Shown: in pieces, positions 4,603-5,132 of the stretch
Layout: each line of letters opens with the position of its first letter
How positions within the stretch are numbered: position 1 is the first letter of the stretch
Assembly (NCBI GenBank): GCA_017508895.1
Contig: JAFWRA010000027.1
Span: 1-5,132 of the forward strand
Reading direction: 5' to 3'
Length of the DNA stretch: 5,132 bases
DNA from: Bacteroidales bacterium
GTDB taxonomy: Bacteria > Bacteroidota > Bacteroidia > Bacteroidales > F082
Notes under the pieces: generated by a model
What the model saw: the letters and a program-made list of their open reading frames with translations, nothing else
Database searches by the model: none
Told to the model about the DNA's origin: nothing
Made by a program: the position numbers and the translations under genes

Positions 4603-5132
4603 GTAAGGGGGAAAAGCGCCTGCGGCTAAGGGGCGGTGACACTCACGCAAGAATGAGAAAACCGAGCCTAAACGACTATACGAGAGTGGGATACCCTGCG
4701 CCCCGTTCGCGCCAGCGCGGCCGACCCGCCCGACAGGAGTCCGCGCACGGTTTCAATCCGAAGCGGCGGCGGGCGTGCCTTTTGCGGCGGCGACCCCGAA
4801 GAGGCAGGCACCAGTATGGCCATTGCGGGATGGGGTGGCAACGATGAGGGGGCGAAACAAGATGCGCTTTAGCGCTCCATAAAGTGAACCGCCGGGCGGA
4901 CGCGCAAGCAGGGGCGCTTAACAACAGGGGCGCGGCTGCACCCGACAAAAATATGCGGCTACGAGCCGCACCGCTTAGGGGGTGCGGGGGCGGCCAAGAA
5001 AGCCCCGAGCGAGCGAGGAGCCACGAAAGCGGTTGGTCTTGGAGCCGCAAACGCTCGCTGGAGCCGCGCCAGTGGAGCGCAGCGGAACGCTTGTCGCGGG
5101 ACAGCGAAGAGCAGCGGCGGTGTTGCGCAAGG
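4603..5132. other. GC-rich, hairpin-rich noncoding region
   Basis: Base composition rises sharply to GC-rich here, with many short palindromes: CGCG/CGCG around 4709-4720, CCGCC/GGCGG around 4890-4900, TGCGGCT/AGCCGCA (4954-4970), and CCGCACC/GGTGCGG (4966-4972 and 4981-4987). The open frames on both strands (for example 4569-4847 plus and 4676-5050 minus) give Arg/Pro/Ala-rich low-complexity products without domains, as expected from GC-rich noncoding DNA. GAGC- and GGAGCCGC-type short repeats occur at 5005-5070. It resembles the GC-rich noncoding stretches I associate with integrated conjugative elements in Bacteroidales, but no mobility gene is visible to support that. Confidence 0.4.
4945..4970 (-). 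terminator. Terminator-like hairpin on the minus strand
   Basis: On the minus strand TGCGGCT (4970-4964) pairs perfectly with AGCCGCA (4960-4954) around a 3 nt loop and is followed by TATTTTTGT (4953-4945). This has the form of an intrinsic terminator for a leftward transcript entering from the right edge, yet no minus-strand gene is seen between it and 5132. Its arms overlap the competing hairpin 4966-4987. Confidence 0.4.

Noticed and set aside
4946..4953. Minus-strand TAnnTTTG match (TATTTTTG) as a promoter
   Set aside because: It is the U-run of a terminator-like hairpin, has no gene downstream, and chance matches of this short motif are expected in a window of this size.
4569..5050. Open frames 4569-4847 plus and 4676-5050 minus
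   Set aside because: Arg/Pro/Ala-rich low-complexity products typical of GC-rich noncoding DNA; they overlap each other and have no promoter or recognisable domain.

Overview
The window looks like chromosomal or integrated-element DNA from a member of the Bacteroidota, probably order Bacteroidales. Three things point there. Three genes encode DUF6266-type proteins, a family I know only from this phylum. Start codons follow A/T-rich leaders without Shine-Dalgarno sequences. Sites fitting the phylum's -7 promoter element TAnnTTTG stand at sensible distances upstream of genes. No tRNA, rRNA, CRISPR array, transposase or recombinase gene is visible.

Layout. Positions 1-72 hold the probable leader and promoter of a leftward gene that leaves the window. 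Positions 73-430 are noncoding and carry two tandem copies of a long imperfect hairpin whose arms show one compensatory base change. From 2709 down to 494 runs a minus-strand array of three DUF6266 paralogues, transcribed right to left, with a promoter at about 2759-2784. One intrinsic terminator lies after the first gene of the array, only a few bases before the second gene starts. Another lies after the last gene.

Positions 2767-3076 form a divergent intergenic region with a large inverted repeat. From about 3100 rightward there is a two-gene plus-strand operon: a good promoter, an unusually long leader (about 280 nt) with a strong predicted RNA fold, a small secreted outer-membrane beta-barrel protein (3394-3948), a small lipoprotein (3963-4334), and a textbook terminator. 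From about 4379 to the end I see no credible gene. This stretch starts with three degenerate 72-76 bp repeats carrying G-rich runs and continues as very GC-rich, hairpin-rich DNA whose composition differs sharply from the genes to the left.

How the parts may work together. The DUF6266 proteins have no known function; the terminator inside the array suggests that the first paralogue is made in excess and the other two depend on read-through. The barrel protein and lipoprotein are probably co-expressed in the cell envelope, and their structured leader suggests post-transcriptional control. Nothing in the sequence shows that the two divergent operons share a function. The best candidates for undescribed biology are the leader RNA, the paired covarying hairpins, and the terminator-split paralogue array.
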